Source: Methanomassiliicoccus luminyensis B10
GTDB taxonomy: Archaea; Thermoplasmatota; Thermoplasmata; Methanomassiliicoccales; Methanomassiliicoccaceae
Reading direction: 5' to 3'
DNA: 64,000 nucleotides
Assembly: GCF_000308215.1 (NCBI RefSeq)
Contig: NZ_CAJE01000012.1
Location: 62,001-126,000 of the forward strand
Shown: piece after piece, positions 52,781-61,373 of the stretch
Layout of the letters: every line of letters starts with the position of its first letter
Position numbering within the stretch: position 1 is the first letter of the stretch
Notes under the pieces: model-generated
Seen by the model: the letters and a program-made list of their open reading frames with translations, nothing else
What the model was told of the DNA's origin: nothing
The model's database searches: none
Translations under genes and position numbers: made by a program

Positions 52781-53542
52781 TCAATCCGCCCCATGCACCA
52801 GGCCGCTCTTAAGGATTGCATATACACGTTCGGCGATGGGCTCGAGGTTCTTAGTATCCTCCTCGTTGTAGCGCTTGAGCAGGTTGAGGGCGTTCTCCCG
52901 CCCGGACCGTTCCCACACCCTCCAGAGGTACACCGCCTCCTCCCCGGTGACGTACTCCACCTCCCTGGCGCGGCCGATACCCATCCGCTTCTCGATGTGC
53001 TTCAGCCCGCCCTCGTAGCCGGCCCGGCGGCAGGCGTGCCGAAGGTCGTAGTGAGGCACCTTGGGCACGGTGAATGGAAAGTGGTACTCCAGGATGGGGA
53101 GGTCGAAGGAGCTGCCGTTGAACGTCACCAGCATCTTCACTCCCTCCAGCGCCTTGGCCAAGTTCTCCCTGTTGAGGTCCTGCCCGCGGACCAGGGCTAC
53201 GGTCTCCCCGCGGCGGTGTATCCCTACCACCGTGACACTGGCGTGACGGTAGCACCCATCGGTCTCGATGTCCAGGTAGGCGGCATCATCCCTGAAGCGG
53301 TCGTACATCCTCCAGTGCTCGACGGTGGGCAGGATCTTGGAGAAATATTCGGTCTTCCCGCCGGAGAGGAACTTGTCCGCCCGGTCCACCGCCTCGTCCA
53401 TGCGGGCCTTCCGCTCCCTGGAGATCCCGGGGACCTTGGGCGCAGAGAGGAAGGCGTCCCAGTCAGATATCCCGGCCTTCCAGAGGGTCATCTCCTTGCC
53501 CTTGCCCACCGAGGGGAGGATGAGGAAGGTCCGGCGTATCAC
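52781..53542 (-). CDS. RNase H-like exonuclease, YprB type
   Basis: A 253-aa protein from a GTG start. The N-terminus IRRTFLILPSVGKGKEMTLWKAGISDWDAFL is the helix-hairpin segment common in this family, and it fixes the start at 53542 despite a downstream ATG. The DEDD-type nuclease core follows: YLDIETDG (near residue 90), TFNGSSFDLPIL and YNEEDTKNL, which supply the acidic metal ligands. It probably trims DNA or RNA and is cotranscribed with the RecJ-like gene. Confidence 0.87.
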   Translation of the reverse strand: MIRRTFLILPSVGKGKEMTLWKAGISDWDAFLSAPKVPGISRERKARMDEAVDRADKFLSGGKTEYFSKILPTVEHWRMYDRFRDDAAYLDIETDGCYRHASVTVVGIHRRGETVALVRGQDLNRENLAKALEGVKMLVTFNGSSFDLPILEYHFPFTVPKVPHYDLRHACRRAGYEGGLKHIEKRMGIGRAREVEYVTGEEAVYLWRVWERSGRENALNLLKRYNEEDTKNLEPIAERVYAILKSGLVHGAD

Positions 53543-53656
53543 GGGCTCAGGATGACAGGAGGTCTTGATACTGTTTTCGGGCGGTCCCCCGAAAGCCGCC
53601 GGCGGAAATTTATTTAGGTCTTCGAATCATGACCTGTCGGATTTGCTGGAATCACG

Positions 53657-54625
53657 ATGACCCAGGCGTACTGCGTCTCCGCTCACAAGAACCCCCAACA
53701 GGTCAGGATGCTGGTGGACCACCTCTGCGAGGAGGACCTGGTCTACATGAACGTGTTCAACCACAGGGGCGCCGGGGAGCGGGCCGCCTGGGGCAAGTGG
53801 TTCTCCGACATCCCCCCGGACCGACTGTTCATCAGGTACCGGTACAAGCGGGGGTGGGGAACCTTCTCACAAGTCCAGGCCGCCCTCGATGCCATGAACT
53901 ACTTCAAGGATGCGAAGTACACGCATTTTGTGAACCTCAGCGGGCAGTGCTATCCCATCAAGCCCATGGATGAGGTGAGGGATTTCTTCCGTCGCAGCCC
54001 CGAAACATCGTTCATGGAGGCCCAGGCGGTGGTGTACGAGGAGGGCGAGGAAGGTTACAACCCGGACATCCTGGGCCGGCTGGGGTACTGGTGGATACGG
54101 TACCCCGACATCTACTTCCGCCTCACCGGGCGCAGCAACTTTGGTTTCCGGAACAAGTTCCTCAAGGTGCGGCGCAGGTGGAACAAGGAGGTCCCCGGCG
54201 GCCTGAGGCCGTACAAGGGCAGCTCATGGTTCATGCTGAGCAAGGACGCGGTAGATCATGTGCTGGAGGCGATCGCGGGGGACCCCCGGATCATCGGCTT
54301 CTTCCGAAGGTCGGGCCTTCCGGACGAATCCTTCTTCCACACGATATTGATGAACTCCGCTTTGCCCGTGGTCTCCGAGCCCCAAGGTCTCCACTACATC
54401 GACTGGTCGAGGGACGATGTCCCCAACCCGCCGGTGCTCGACGGCAGGTACTTCGATGCTCTGAGATCCTCCCCCAAGCTTTTTGCCAGGAAGTTCGACA
54501 TCGTGGCGGAGCCCGGCATATCAACGGGTCGAGCGCGAGCTCGTGGCGAGGACCTCGGGGGAGCAGCTCCCGCCCGCCCCGGGCGAGGCCTGAGGCGTCC
54601 TGCTCCGCCGTCCGTCGATAGCTAG
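53657..54625 (+). CDS. GT14 (core-2/I-branching) glycosyltransferase, 3' end possibly frameshifted
   Basis: A 322-aa protein. Blocks of the Branch family are clear: AYCVSAHKNPQQVRMLVDHL, HFVNLSGQCYPIKP, YKGSSWFMLSKDAVDHV, LPDESFFHTILMNS and KLFARKFD. Such enzymes transfer N-acetylglucosamine or xylose onto glycans. After KLFARKFD (about residue 280) the frame reads into Arg/Gly/Pro-rich sequence, whereas another frame gives VERELVARTSGEQLPP ending at a TGA at 54591-54593. So a one-base indel between about 54500 and 54530 is likely. ATG 53657 is the start. Confidence 0.83.
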   Translation: MTQAYCVSAHKNPQQVRMLVDHLCEEDLVYMNVFNHRGAGERAAWGKWFSDIPPDRLFIRYRYKRGWGTFSQVQAALDAMNYFKDAKYTHFVNLSGQCYPIKPMDEVRDFFRRSPETSFMEAQAVVYEEGEEGYNPDILGRLGYWWIRYPDIYFRLTGRSNFGFRNKFLKVRRRWNKEVPGGLRPYKGSSWFMLSKDAVDHVLEAIAGDPRIIGFFRRSGLPDESFFHTILMNSALPVVSEPQGLHYIDWSRDDVPNPPVLDGRYFDALRSSPKLFARKFDIVAEPGISTGRARARGEDLGGAAPARPGRGLRRPAPPSVDS

Positions 54626-54659
54626 AAATAGCGTTGCAAGGTTGGAAACCCGGGGCCGC

Positions 54660-55385
54660 ATGGACCGGATCGAGGCTTTCAAGGGCGTGTACATGACATC
54701 GGAGCAGTGCCTCCTCATCCCCGAGGAGAGGACCGCCGTGGTGGCGGACCTCCACATCGGGTACGAGTCTGCCCTGGAGGCGGAGGGCATCCATATACCG
54801 CACGTGCAGACCGCCTCGGTGAAGGAGAACCTCCTGAAGATCATCGACAAGTATGCCCTGGACCGCATCATCCTGCTGGGCGACCTGAAGCACGAGTTCT
54901 CCAGGAACCTGGGGCAGGAGATGAGGGACGTGCGGTCCGTCATGGAGATGCTCTCCAATCTGGTGGAGGTCATCCTGGTGAAAGGGAACCATGACAACTA
55001 CATCGAGAACATAGTCTCCCGCATCCAGGTACCGGTGGTGCCGTTGTACCGCGCCGCCGGCCTCACCTTCGTGCACGGCCACCAGCCCTGTGCCGACAGG
55101 CCGCTGGTCATGGGGCACGAGCATCCCTCTGTCAAGATATTCGACCGGGTGGGAGCGTACCTGAAGCTGCCATGCTTTGTGCATCTGAGGGAGGAAGGGG
55201 TCCTGGTCCTTCCGGCGTTCAGCCCTCTTGCTGCCGGCACCGACCTCACTAGGGTGTCGAAGAGGGACTACCTCTCCCCGATCCTCAAGAACTATGATGT
55301 CGGGGAGGCCGAGATAATCGGCTGCAGTGACATCGGTCTGCTCCCCCTAGGAAAACTGTCGACGCTAGAGGGCCTGCGGCTGTGA
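54660..55385 (+). CDS. Metallophosphoesterase
   Basis: A 241-aa calcineurin-like phosphoesterase. Metal ligands are in VVADLHIGYE (Asp, His near residues 31-33), ILLGDLKHEF (Asp), VKGNHDNY (Asn-His) and VHGHQP. It matches the archaeal group with a C-terminal domain ending in a Cys-containing segment; relatives include phosphodiesterases linked to DNA ligase/helicase Lhr contexts, but the substrate here is unknown. ATG 54660 is the start; the 232-bp gap after it holds a GC hairpin (55453-55477) and the leader of the corrinoid protein gene. Confidence 0.86.
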   Translation: MDRIEAFKGVYMTSEQCLLIPEERTAVVADLHIGYESALEAEGIHIPHVQTASVKENLLKIIDKYALDRIILLGDLKHEFSRNLGQEMRDVRSVMEMLSNLVEVILVKGNHDNYIENIVSRIQVPVVPLYRAAGLTFVHGHQPCADRPLVMGHEHPSVKIFDRVGAYLKLPCFVHLREEGVLVLPAFSPLAAGTDLTRVSKRDYLSPILKNYDVGEAEIIGCSDIGLLPLGKLSTLEGLRL

Positions 55386-55617
55386 CTGCGATTTTCACAG
55401 CGCCCTCTTGGGAACATGTTTAATAAAAATACGTCGATAATGTACTGTCGTTCGGCCCCCGGACCATCGCCGGGCCGAGACATCTTCGAGGCCGCGTTCA
55501 GATGCTGATAAACGGCGGAAAAATTTCGTCCCGATAAGCCATCCATCTCTAAAAGGCTAAATAATCTGCTAACATATCCAGTTCAATCTGTTGATTGTCT
55601 GAGGAGGGAATCAGTCC

Positions 55618-56259
55618 ATGAGCAACGAAATACTTGACAAATTATCCGATGTCGTAGTCAAGGGCAAAATAAAGGAGGCCAAGCCGCTGGCGGAGCAGGC
55701 CCTTGCCGCCGGGGTCGACCCCAAGATCATCATCTTCGACAGCTTGAGCAAGGCCATGGCCACGGTGGGCCAGAAATACGAGAGCAAACAGTATTTCCTG
55801 CCCCAGGTCCTTTTGGCCGCCCAGACCATGTACCAGGCCCTCGACGTGGTCCTTCCCAGGATGAAAGTGGATACCAAGGCCAAGCAGCCCGGAAAGATCG
55901 TTCTGGCAGTGGTGGAGGGCGATGTCCATGACATCGGAAAGAACATCCTCAAGGCCATGCTGACCGGGGCCGGCCTTACCATCTACGACCTCGGCAGGGA
56001 TGTGCCGGTAAAGAACATAATCGAGAAGGCCAAGGCCGAGAGCGCCCAGATCATTGCCACCTCCACTCTTATGACCTCCACATTGGTCGCCATGAGGGAG
56101 ATCGAGAGGATGCTGGCGGAAGAGAACCTGAAGGGAAAGATGAAGACCATCATCGGCGGTGGAGCTACCAACAAGGAATACTCCGCGCAGATCGGCACCG
56201 ACGCCTGGGCCCATGACGCCATTGAGGCGGTCCGGGTCATCGACGACCTCCTCGCCTGA
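55618..56259 (+). CDS. Methyltransferase corrinoid protein (MtmC/MtbC/MttC type)
   Basis: A 213-aa carrier of methyl groups. Residues 1-90 are the helical cap (LFDSLSKAMATVG-like, FLPQVLLAAQTMYQAL), and from about 91 on the B12-binding fold has DVHDIGKN at 102-109, where His105 is the lower cobalt ligand, plus STLMTST and GGGATNKEYSAQIG. GAGGAGGGA (55601-55609) gives strong translation. Methylamine/methylthiol/other substrates cannot be told apart by eye; no MtmB, MtbB, MttB or MtaB gene is beside it. Confidence 0.93.
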   Translation: MSNEILDKLSDVVVKGKIKEAKPLAEQALAAGVDPKIIIFDSLSKAMATVGQKYESKQYFLPQVLLAAQTMYQALDVVLPRMKVDTKAKQPGKIVLAVVEGDVHDIGKNILKAMLTGAGLTIYDLGRDVPVKNIIEKAKAESAQIIATSTLMTSTLVAMREIERMLAEENLKGKMKTIIGGGATNKEYSAQIGTDAWAHDAIEAVRVIDDLLA

Positions 56260-56386
56260 GGTCGTCGTCCCAAACCTGATAAACCCCTTCGTCCAATTTT
56301 ATTCACACTGCAGTGCCGGGCCCTGCCCCTTATGCTCACCAATTCTTGGGGTGGAAAGGGCCCCGCGCTCAGAACACGGAGCGGAT

Positions 56387-57295
56387 ATGGACAACGATCG
56401 CTCTTTTGGCGGGATCACGGTCAAGCTGACCCGCCAGGACAAGGTCCTCTTCCCCGGGGACGGCCTGACCAAGGGCGATCTGGTGGATTACTACTCCCGC
56501 ATCTCCCCGACCATGCTGCCCCACATGCGCGGCCGCCCCGTAATGTTGTCCAGGTACCCCGACGGCATCACGGGGGAGGGCTTTTATCAGAAGGAAATGC
56601 CAGACCGCCATCCCGCATGGTTGCGGACGGTGACGATCAGGAAGGAGGGCGGGACGCTCCGTCAGATGGTGTGCGAGAAGGAGGCCGACCTCGCCTACCT
56701 TGCGAACCTCGCCTGCATCACCCCCCACATATGGCTGAGCAGGGAGGACCGCCTGGACCGGCCCGACAGGCTGATCTTCGACCTGGACCCCCACGAGCAG
56801 GGGTTCGACCTGGTCCGGCACGTCGCCCTGAGGCTGAGGGATCAGCTCGGCGAGCTGGGCATGACCGCGTTCGTAATGACCACTGGCTCGAAGGGGCTGC
56901 ATGTGGCGGTGCCTTTGGACCGGTCGGCGTCCTTTGATGAGGCAAGGGCGTTCGCTCGGGAAGTGGCCTCCCGGGTCGCCAAGGAGGGACCCGATAGTAT
57001 GACCCTCGACCCTTCCAAGGAGGGGCGGGAGGACCGGCTGTTCATCGACATATACCGGAACGCCTACGGGCAGACCGGGGTTGCCCCCTACGCGGTCCGG
57101 GCGAGGAGCGGGGCGCCGGTGGCCGCCCCCTTGGAGTGGGGCCAGGTCGAGGATGGCGGGGCGGGACCTCAGAGCTACAATATCCATAACGTATTCAGGA
57201 GGCTGGAGCGGAGCGGCGACCCGTGGAAGGAGATCGACGACCGACCCGCCTCGATCGCCCGGGCGGCGGCCGCGTTGAAGGGGTCCCAGGGCTGA
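56387..57295 (+). CDS. LigD-type polymerase domain protein (archaeal NHEJ primase-polymerase)
   Basis: A 302-aa protein of the archaeo-eukaryotic primase family. KLTRQDKVLFPGDGLTKGDLVDYY opens the protein; GEGFYQKEMPDRHP, the metal site IFDLDPHEQGFD (DLDP at 132-135), TTGSKGLHVAVPL and EDRLFIDIYRNAYGQTGVAPYAVRARSGAPVAAPLEW are the LigD PolDom blocks. Relatives add ribonucleotides at double-strand breaks. No ku, ligase or phosphoesterase gene lies nearby. A TATA-like element sits near 56293-56300. It is oddly placed inside the methyl-corrinoid island. Confidence 0.92.
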   Translation: MDNDRSFGGITVKLTRQDKVLFPGDGLTKGDLVDYYSRISPTMLPHMRGRPVMLSRYPDGITGEGFYQKEMPDRHPAWLRTVTIRKEGGTLRQMVCEKEADLAYLANLACITPHIWLSREDRLDRPDRLIFDLDPHEQGFDLVRHVALRLRDQLGELGMTAFVMTTGSKGLHVAVPLDRSASFDEARAFAREVASRVAKEGPDSMTLDPSKEGREDRLFIDIYRNAYGQTGVAPYAVRARSGAPVAAPLEWGQVEDGGAGPQSYNIHNVFRRLERSGDPWKEIDDRPASIARAAAALKGSQG

Positions 57296-57442
57296 CCCAT
57301 ACGGGTAGTCATTATCGTTCTGGGTAAACTGCGCCAGAATATTCCCGATAGCGGGAACGCACCGTCGGCAGTACGAAAAAAATTTTATATGGTGTTTCCA
57401 TTAAGCGATTTAACTCGTTTAATAATTTAGGAGATGAGTATT

Positions 57443-58441
57443 GTGACGACCCCAAAGGAGCTTGTAATGGCCGCCCTGTCTAAGCAAAAGACAGAGAGGA
57501 CGCCCATAGGCATTTTCACCCAGAGCGCGACTGTTGACCAGATGGATGCCGTTGGCGCCCAGTGGCCCGATGCCCACAGCAATGCCGACCTCATGGCCAA
57601 GCTTGCCGCCGCTGCTGCTACCACCCTTAGCTTCGACACCATCAGGATCCCCTTCGACCTGACCGCCGAGGCTGAGGCTTTCGGAGCCACCGTGGACCTT
57701 GGAAAGCAGGACAGGACCCCTATGTTGAAGGCCCACCCCTATGAGTCCGGTTCCGACCCCGTGATCCCCACCGACCTCAGCAAGGGCCGCGTAGGCGTTG
57801 TCATCGAGGCCACCAAGAAGCTGAAGGCCCAGTACGGCAACGAGTACCCCATCGTGGTCGGCGTCGCCGGCCCCTTCACCCTCGCTGGCCACCTCGTGGA
57901 GACCGGCAACCTGCTCCTCTGGTGCATCACCGAGCCGGACAGCGTCCACAAGTTTGTTGAGGCCGCTACCAAGTTCGAGGAGAAGTACATCGCCGCGCTG
58001 GTCGCTGCCGGTGCCGATGTGATCGTGTTCGTGGACCCTTCTGCCTCCACCGACATGATGCACCCCGATATGTTCGACGTGTTCGCTCTGCCCTACCTGC
58101 AGAGGTGCAACGCCGCCGCCAAGGGCGCTAAGACCGTCCTGCACATCTGCGGCAACACCACCGAGCTGCTCGACCACATGATCAAGACCGGAGTGGACGG
58201 CGTGTCCATCGAAGAGAAGGTCACCCCCGAGTCCGCTGTCAGCATCGTGAACGGCAGGGTCGCCCTGGTCGGCAACGTCGGCGTCGTCAAGCCCCTGTTC
58301 CAGGGCAACGCTGCCGATACCACCGAGGCTACCAAGCGCGTGGTTGCCGCTGGCTTCAACATCGTCGCCCCCGGCTGCGGTCTGGCCGCCAAGGTTCCCA
58401 AGGAGAACCTGGTCGCAATGGTCAAGGCCGTCAAGGGCTGA
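57443..58441 (+). CDS. Methylcobamide:coenzyme M methyltransferase (MtaA/MtbA)
   Basis: A UroD-fold zinc enzyme of about 332 aa that moves the methyl group from the corrinoid protein to coenzyme M. The zinc site is VLHICGNT (His and Cys near residues 234-236) with a later Cys in IVAPGCGLA. The GTG at 57443 is preferred because GGAG at 57430-57433 is correctly spaced from it; the ATG at 57434 would follow that sequence directly. Strong TATA box (TTTTATATGG, 57383-57392) and a very uniform codon choice suggest high expression. MtaA and MtbA cannot be told apart here. Confidence 0.92.
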   Translation: MTTPKELVMAALSKQKTERTPIGIFTQSATVDQMDAVGAQWPDAHSNADLMAKLAAAAATTLSFDTIRIPFDLTAEAEAFGATVDLGKQDRTPMLKAHPYESGSDPVIPTDLSKGRVGVVIEATKKLKAQYGNEYPIVVGVAGPFTLAGHLVETGNLLLWCITEPDSVHKFVEAATKFEEKYIAALVAAGADVIVFVDPSASTDMMHPDMFDVFALPYLQRCNAAAKGAKTVLHICGNTTELLDHMIKTGVDGVSIEEKVTPESAVSIVNGRVALVGNVGVVKPLFQGNAADTTEATKRVVAAGFNIVAPGCGLAAKVPKENLVAMVKAVKG

Positions 58442-58477
58442 AAGGAACATAGTTCAACTTGTGTTCCTGACCTCAAA

Positions 58478-58506
58478 CCCCTTCCTTTTACCAATTTTTA
58501 TTTCTG
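58478..58506 (+). terminator. T-rich terminator after the coenzyme M methyltransferase gene
   Basis: Several T runs (CCCCTTCCTTTTACC, then AATTTTTATTTC) start about 37 bp after the stop codon. Archaeal transcripts end at such T-rich tracts. The convergent UroD-family gene ends at 58530, so the tract may serve both. Confidence 0.5.
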
Positions 58507-58529
58507 AGGGAATATTGTGGCCGCAGCCG

Positions 58530-59567
58530 TCAGTACCGGCCGTGCTTCTCGCAGGCCTGCCTCAGCATGACGATGTTCTCCAGGGGGCTCTTGAAGGGGA
58601 CCTCGCAGCCGGGAGCGATGATGAGCCCCGGCTCCTTTCCATATATATCGATGGTGCTCCTGACTGCGGCTTCCACCTCCTGCGGGCTCTTCTTGAACAT
58701 CAGCTCCTGGTGGTTGATGCCGGCCATCAGGCATACCTTGCCCCGGTGCTTCTCGAACATCCCGGCCAGGTCCACGCAGTCGTTGTTGAAGTGGGAGCAG
58801 GCTGCCCCGGTGGCGATCTGCATGTCGACGAACGGCTGCTGGGCGTCGTTGTGGATGATGGTCCTCAATCCCAGTTCCTTGTACCTATCCACCAGTTCCT
58901 TCAAGTGGCGGACGTCGAACCTCTCGGACATCTCCGGGGGGAGCATGCTCTCGGAGGCGCTGCTGTCGTCCACGAACACCGCGTCAAGGCCGAGGGCCGC
59001 CGCCCGCTCGCCGTAGGTCTTCAGAGACGCGGTCGCTACCTCGGTCATCTTCTCCACCGCCTCGGGGGCGGCGAAGGTGTCCATCAGCAGGTTCTCGTAG
59101 CCACGAAGTTCGGAGGCCAGGAAGAACGGCGAAACAATGGAGCCAATCACCGCCACCTCCTTCCCCACACTCCCCTTGAGGATCCCCCCGGCCTTGAGCG
59201 GCACCGACCAGAAGCGGTCCTCCAGGGGGTCGACCGGGCGGAGCTTGTCCACGTCGGCAAGGTCCTGTACCACGTGCCGCTCCATCTGGGGGTAGAAGTC
59301 CCTCTCTGGAAACCTCCACACGCTCCCGTGGGCCTGCGCCTCCGTCAGCAGGTCGCCCCAGCCTGCCATGACGTTGTCGTAGCCGAACAGCCGGCGGGCC
59401 TGGAGACAGATCTTGGCGAACACGGCGGGGTCCTGGAACCCTTCCCTGATGGTAAGCCCTGACGCATCCAGCACGTGCCTCGCGCCTCCGAGGTGCTGGT
59501 AGAACACCGGCACTCGGTCAGGGGTGTCCAGGTCCAACGCCGACAGGAACCTTTCCCGGGAGTTCAT
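58530..59567 (-). CDS. UroD-superfamily methyltransferase divergent from ramA
   Basis: A 345-aa TIM-barrel protein beginning NSRERFLSALDLDTPDRVPVFY, as in MtaA/MtbA/CmuA relatives. The zinc-site equivalents are IIHNDAQ (His-x-Asp where MtaA has His-x-Cys) and APGCEVPFKSPLENI with the Cys. The altered second ligand suggests a different methyl donor or acceptor from the coenzyme M methyltransferase encoded at 57443-58441. It is divergent from ramA across 162 bp that carry a tandem repeat. A demethylase for an unknown methylated substrate is the working idea. Confidence 0.8.
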   Translation of the reverse strand: MNSRERFLSALDLDTPDRVPVFYQHLGGARHVLDASGLTIREGFQDPAVFAKICLQARRLFGYDNVMAGWGDLLTEAQAHGSVWRFPERDFYPQMERHVVQDLADVDKLRPVDPLEDRFWSVPLKAGGILKGSVGKEVAVIGSIVSPFFLASELRGYENLLMDTFAAPEAVEKMTEVATASLKTYGERAAALGLDAVFVDDSSASESMLPPEMSERFDVRHLKELVDRYKELGLRTIIHNDAQQPFVDMQIATGAACSHFNNDCVDLAGMFEKHRGKVCLMAGINHQELMFKKSPQEVEAAVRSTIDIYGKEPGLIIAPGCEVPFKSPLENIVMLRQACEKHGRY

Positions 59568-59605
59568 GAAGGGGATATGCTCGCGGCGACAATAGAACGT
59601 TCCGC

Positions 59606-59635
59606 CCGTCCGAACTATCGCCGTCCTAACTATCG
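59606..59635. repeat. Tandem 15-bp repeat in the uroD-family/ramA promoter region
   Basis: Two adjacent 15-mers, CCGTCCGAACTATCG and CCGTCCTAACTATCG, differ at one base. They lie 39 bp before the UroD-family start (minus) and about 95 bp before the ramA start (plus), whose TATA-like element TATTTATATTC is at about 59690-59700. They look like iterated binding sites for a regulator. Confidence 0.5.
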
Positions 59636-59729
59636 TGAGCCCCCAACGCCTCTCTGGCCCGTCTTGTCCGGGAGATTGCCGGCGTCGCTCTATTTATATT
59701 CATATTCTCATTTTCGGGAGGCGACCAAT

Positions 59730-61370
59730 ATGGGCTTGGGAGTAGCGTTAGATGTCGGGACCAGCGGATACCGGTCCCAGATCGTGGACTTGTCGAACAA
59801 CGGTAAGATCATCTCTACCGCCATCACCATGCGGCACCCGCTCCCGGGCGCGAACATCATGGACCACCTGACCTTCTGGCTGGAGAACGGCTCCGAGGTC
59901 GGGCACAAGATCATCATGGATACCGTGAGCCGCCTTATCGAGGCCCACGGCGTGGACACCGGGAAGATAGAAAGGCTGGCGGTGTGCGGCAACCCTGCGC
60001 AGGTCTCCATGTTCGAGAACATCGAGGTAAGGGACCTCGCGTTCGCCGGCCAGTCGATGCTGAGCCGCCTCAACGTGAAGGTGCCGGACCGTCGGGGCAA
60101 GCTCATCACTGCCGGCGACATCGGCCTGAACGCCCTGAGATCGGAATGCGCGGTGATCATCCCGCCCTCCATAAGGCACGAGATCGGCGCCGACGCGCTG
60201 GCCATGATCATCAAGTCCAAGCTGCTCGAAAAGAAGGAAACGTGCATGGTCACCGACTACGGGACCAACGCGGAGATGGGCCTGTTCCACGACGGCGAAC
60301 TGTACACCGGTTCGGCAGCAGCGGGTCCGGCCATGGAAGGGCAGGCCATCGACCACGGCATGCTCGCCGCCCCCTTCGCCATCAGCGATCTCAGCTTCGC
60401 CGGGGACGGCTCGTGGAACAACTATGTTCTGAACGAGACCCTCAAGCCCCAGCTCGGCACCGTGGTGGACCCCTCCACCGGGAGGTCGAGAGCGGCCAAC
60501 GCCATCAAGGCAAGGGGCATCACCGGGACCGGCGTGGTCGCGGCGGTCGCGCTGGGCTTGGAGTCCGGCCTCATCACTCCGCCCAAGATCAACACCCGGG
60601 ACCATGTCCTCCACCTGCAGGACGGGATTGATTTCAACGAGCATGACCTGATGGAAGCGGGGAAGGCCATGGGGGCCATAAGGGCCGGCCACCGCACTCT
60701 CATCGCGGAGGTCGGCATCGACGAGAACGCCGTCAAGACCATGTACCTGGCCGGTGCGTCAGGCACCTACGTGGACCCCCTCAAGGCCCAGACCGCGGGG
60801 ATGGTGCCGCGCATCATCGAGAAGACGGTGCAGATCGGCAATACCTCGCTCATGATGGCCTACGACCTCGTGAAGGACGAGGAGACCCTGGACCGCATGC
60901 AGAGCGTAGCGGACTCCATAGCCTCGAAGCACATCATGTTCGCCACCAGCAAGATCTTCGAGAACATCTACCTCAACGAGCTGTCCTACTGGACCGAGGC
61001 CATGCCCATGGAGATGTACAACGAGATGCTGAAGGGCTACGGCCTCGCCCCCCTGCCCAAGATCGTAAGGCCCAAGAGCGTGGAAAGGATAGTGTCCTCG
61101 GACATCCCCGTCCTCGGCAGCGGCGGGCTCAAGATCCTTGACAACGTGGGCGTGTACCTGACGAGCAGCTTCGAGGGCTGCACCGGATGCGGCACTTGCG
61201 AGCAGCAGTGCCCCGAGAACGCCCTCACGGTCATCGATGGCGGGAAGAACGGGTACACCGTCAAGATCGCCACGGAGTTCTGCCTGGGCACCGCGTGCAA
61301 GAAATGCGAGGCGGCCTGCCCTGAACACGTGTACCGCTTCGCCGATCACAAGGTGACCGAGAGGGACTGA
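59730..61370 (+). CDS. Corrinoid reductive activation protein, RamA type
   Basis: A 546-aa protein that reduces inactive Co(II) corrinoid to Co(I) at the cost of ATP. The N-terminal ASKHA-like domain starts LGVALDVGTSGYRSQIVDL; TDYGTNAEMGLF is its second nucleotide motif. The C-terminus has two 4Fe-4S motifs: CTGCGTCEQQCPENA and CLGTACKKCEAACPEHV (residues about 483-530). ATG 59730 has GGGAGG 9 bp upstream. RamA serves methylamine and other corrinoid proteins, so it fits the carrier encoded at 55618-56259. Confidence 0.94.
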   Translation: MGLGVALDVGTSGYRSQIVDLSNNGKIISTAITMRHPLPGANIMDHLTFWLENGSEVGHKIIMDTVSRLIEAHGVDTGKIERLAVCGNPAQVSMFENIEVRDLAFAGQSMLSRLNVKVPDRRGKLITAGDIGLNALRSECAVIIPPSIRHEIGADALAMIIKSKLLEKKETCMVTDYGTNAEMGLFHDGELYTGSAAAGPAMEGQAIDHGMLAAPFAISDLSFAGDGSWNNYVLNETLKPQLGTVVDPSTGRSRAANAIKARGITGTGVVAAVALGLESGLITPPKINTRDHVLHLQDGIDFNEHDLMEAGKAMGAIRAGHRTLIAEVGIDENAVKTMYLAGASGTYVDPLKAQTAGMVPRIIEKTVQIGNTSLMMAYDLVKDEETLDRMQSVADSIASKHIMFATSKIFENIYLNELSYWTEAMPMEMYNEMLKGYGLAPLPKIVRPKSVERIVSSDIPVLGSGGLKILDNVGVYLTSSFEGCTGCGTCEQQCPENALTVIDGGKNGYTVKIATEFCLGTACKKCEAACPEHVYRFADHKVTERD

Positions 61371-61373
61371 GCC

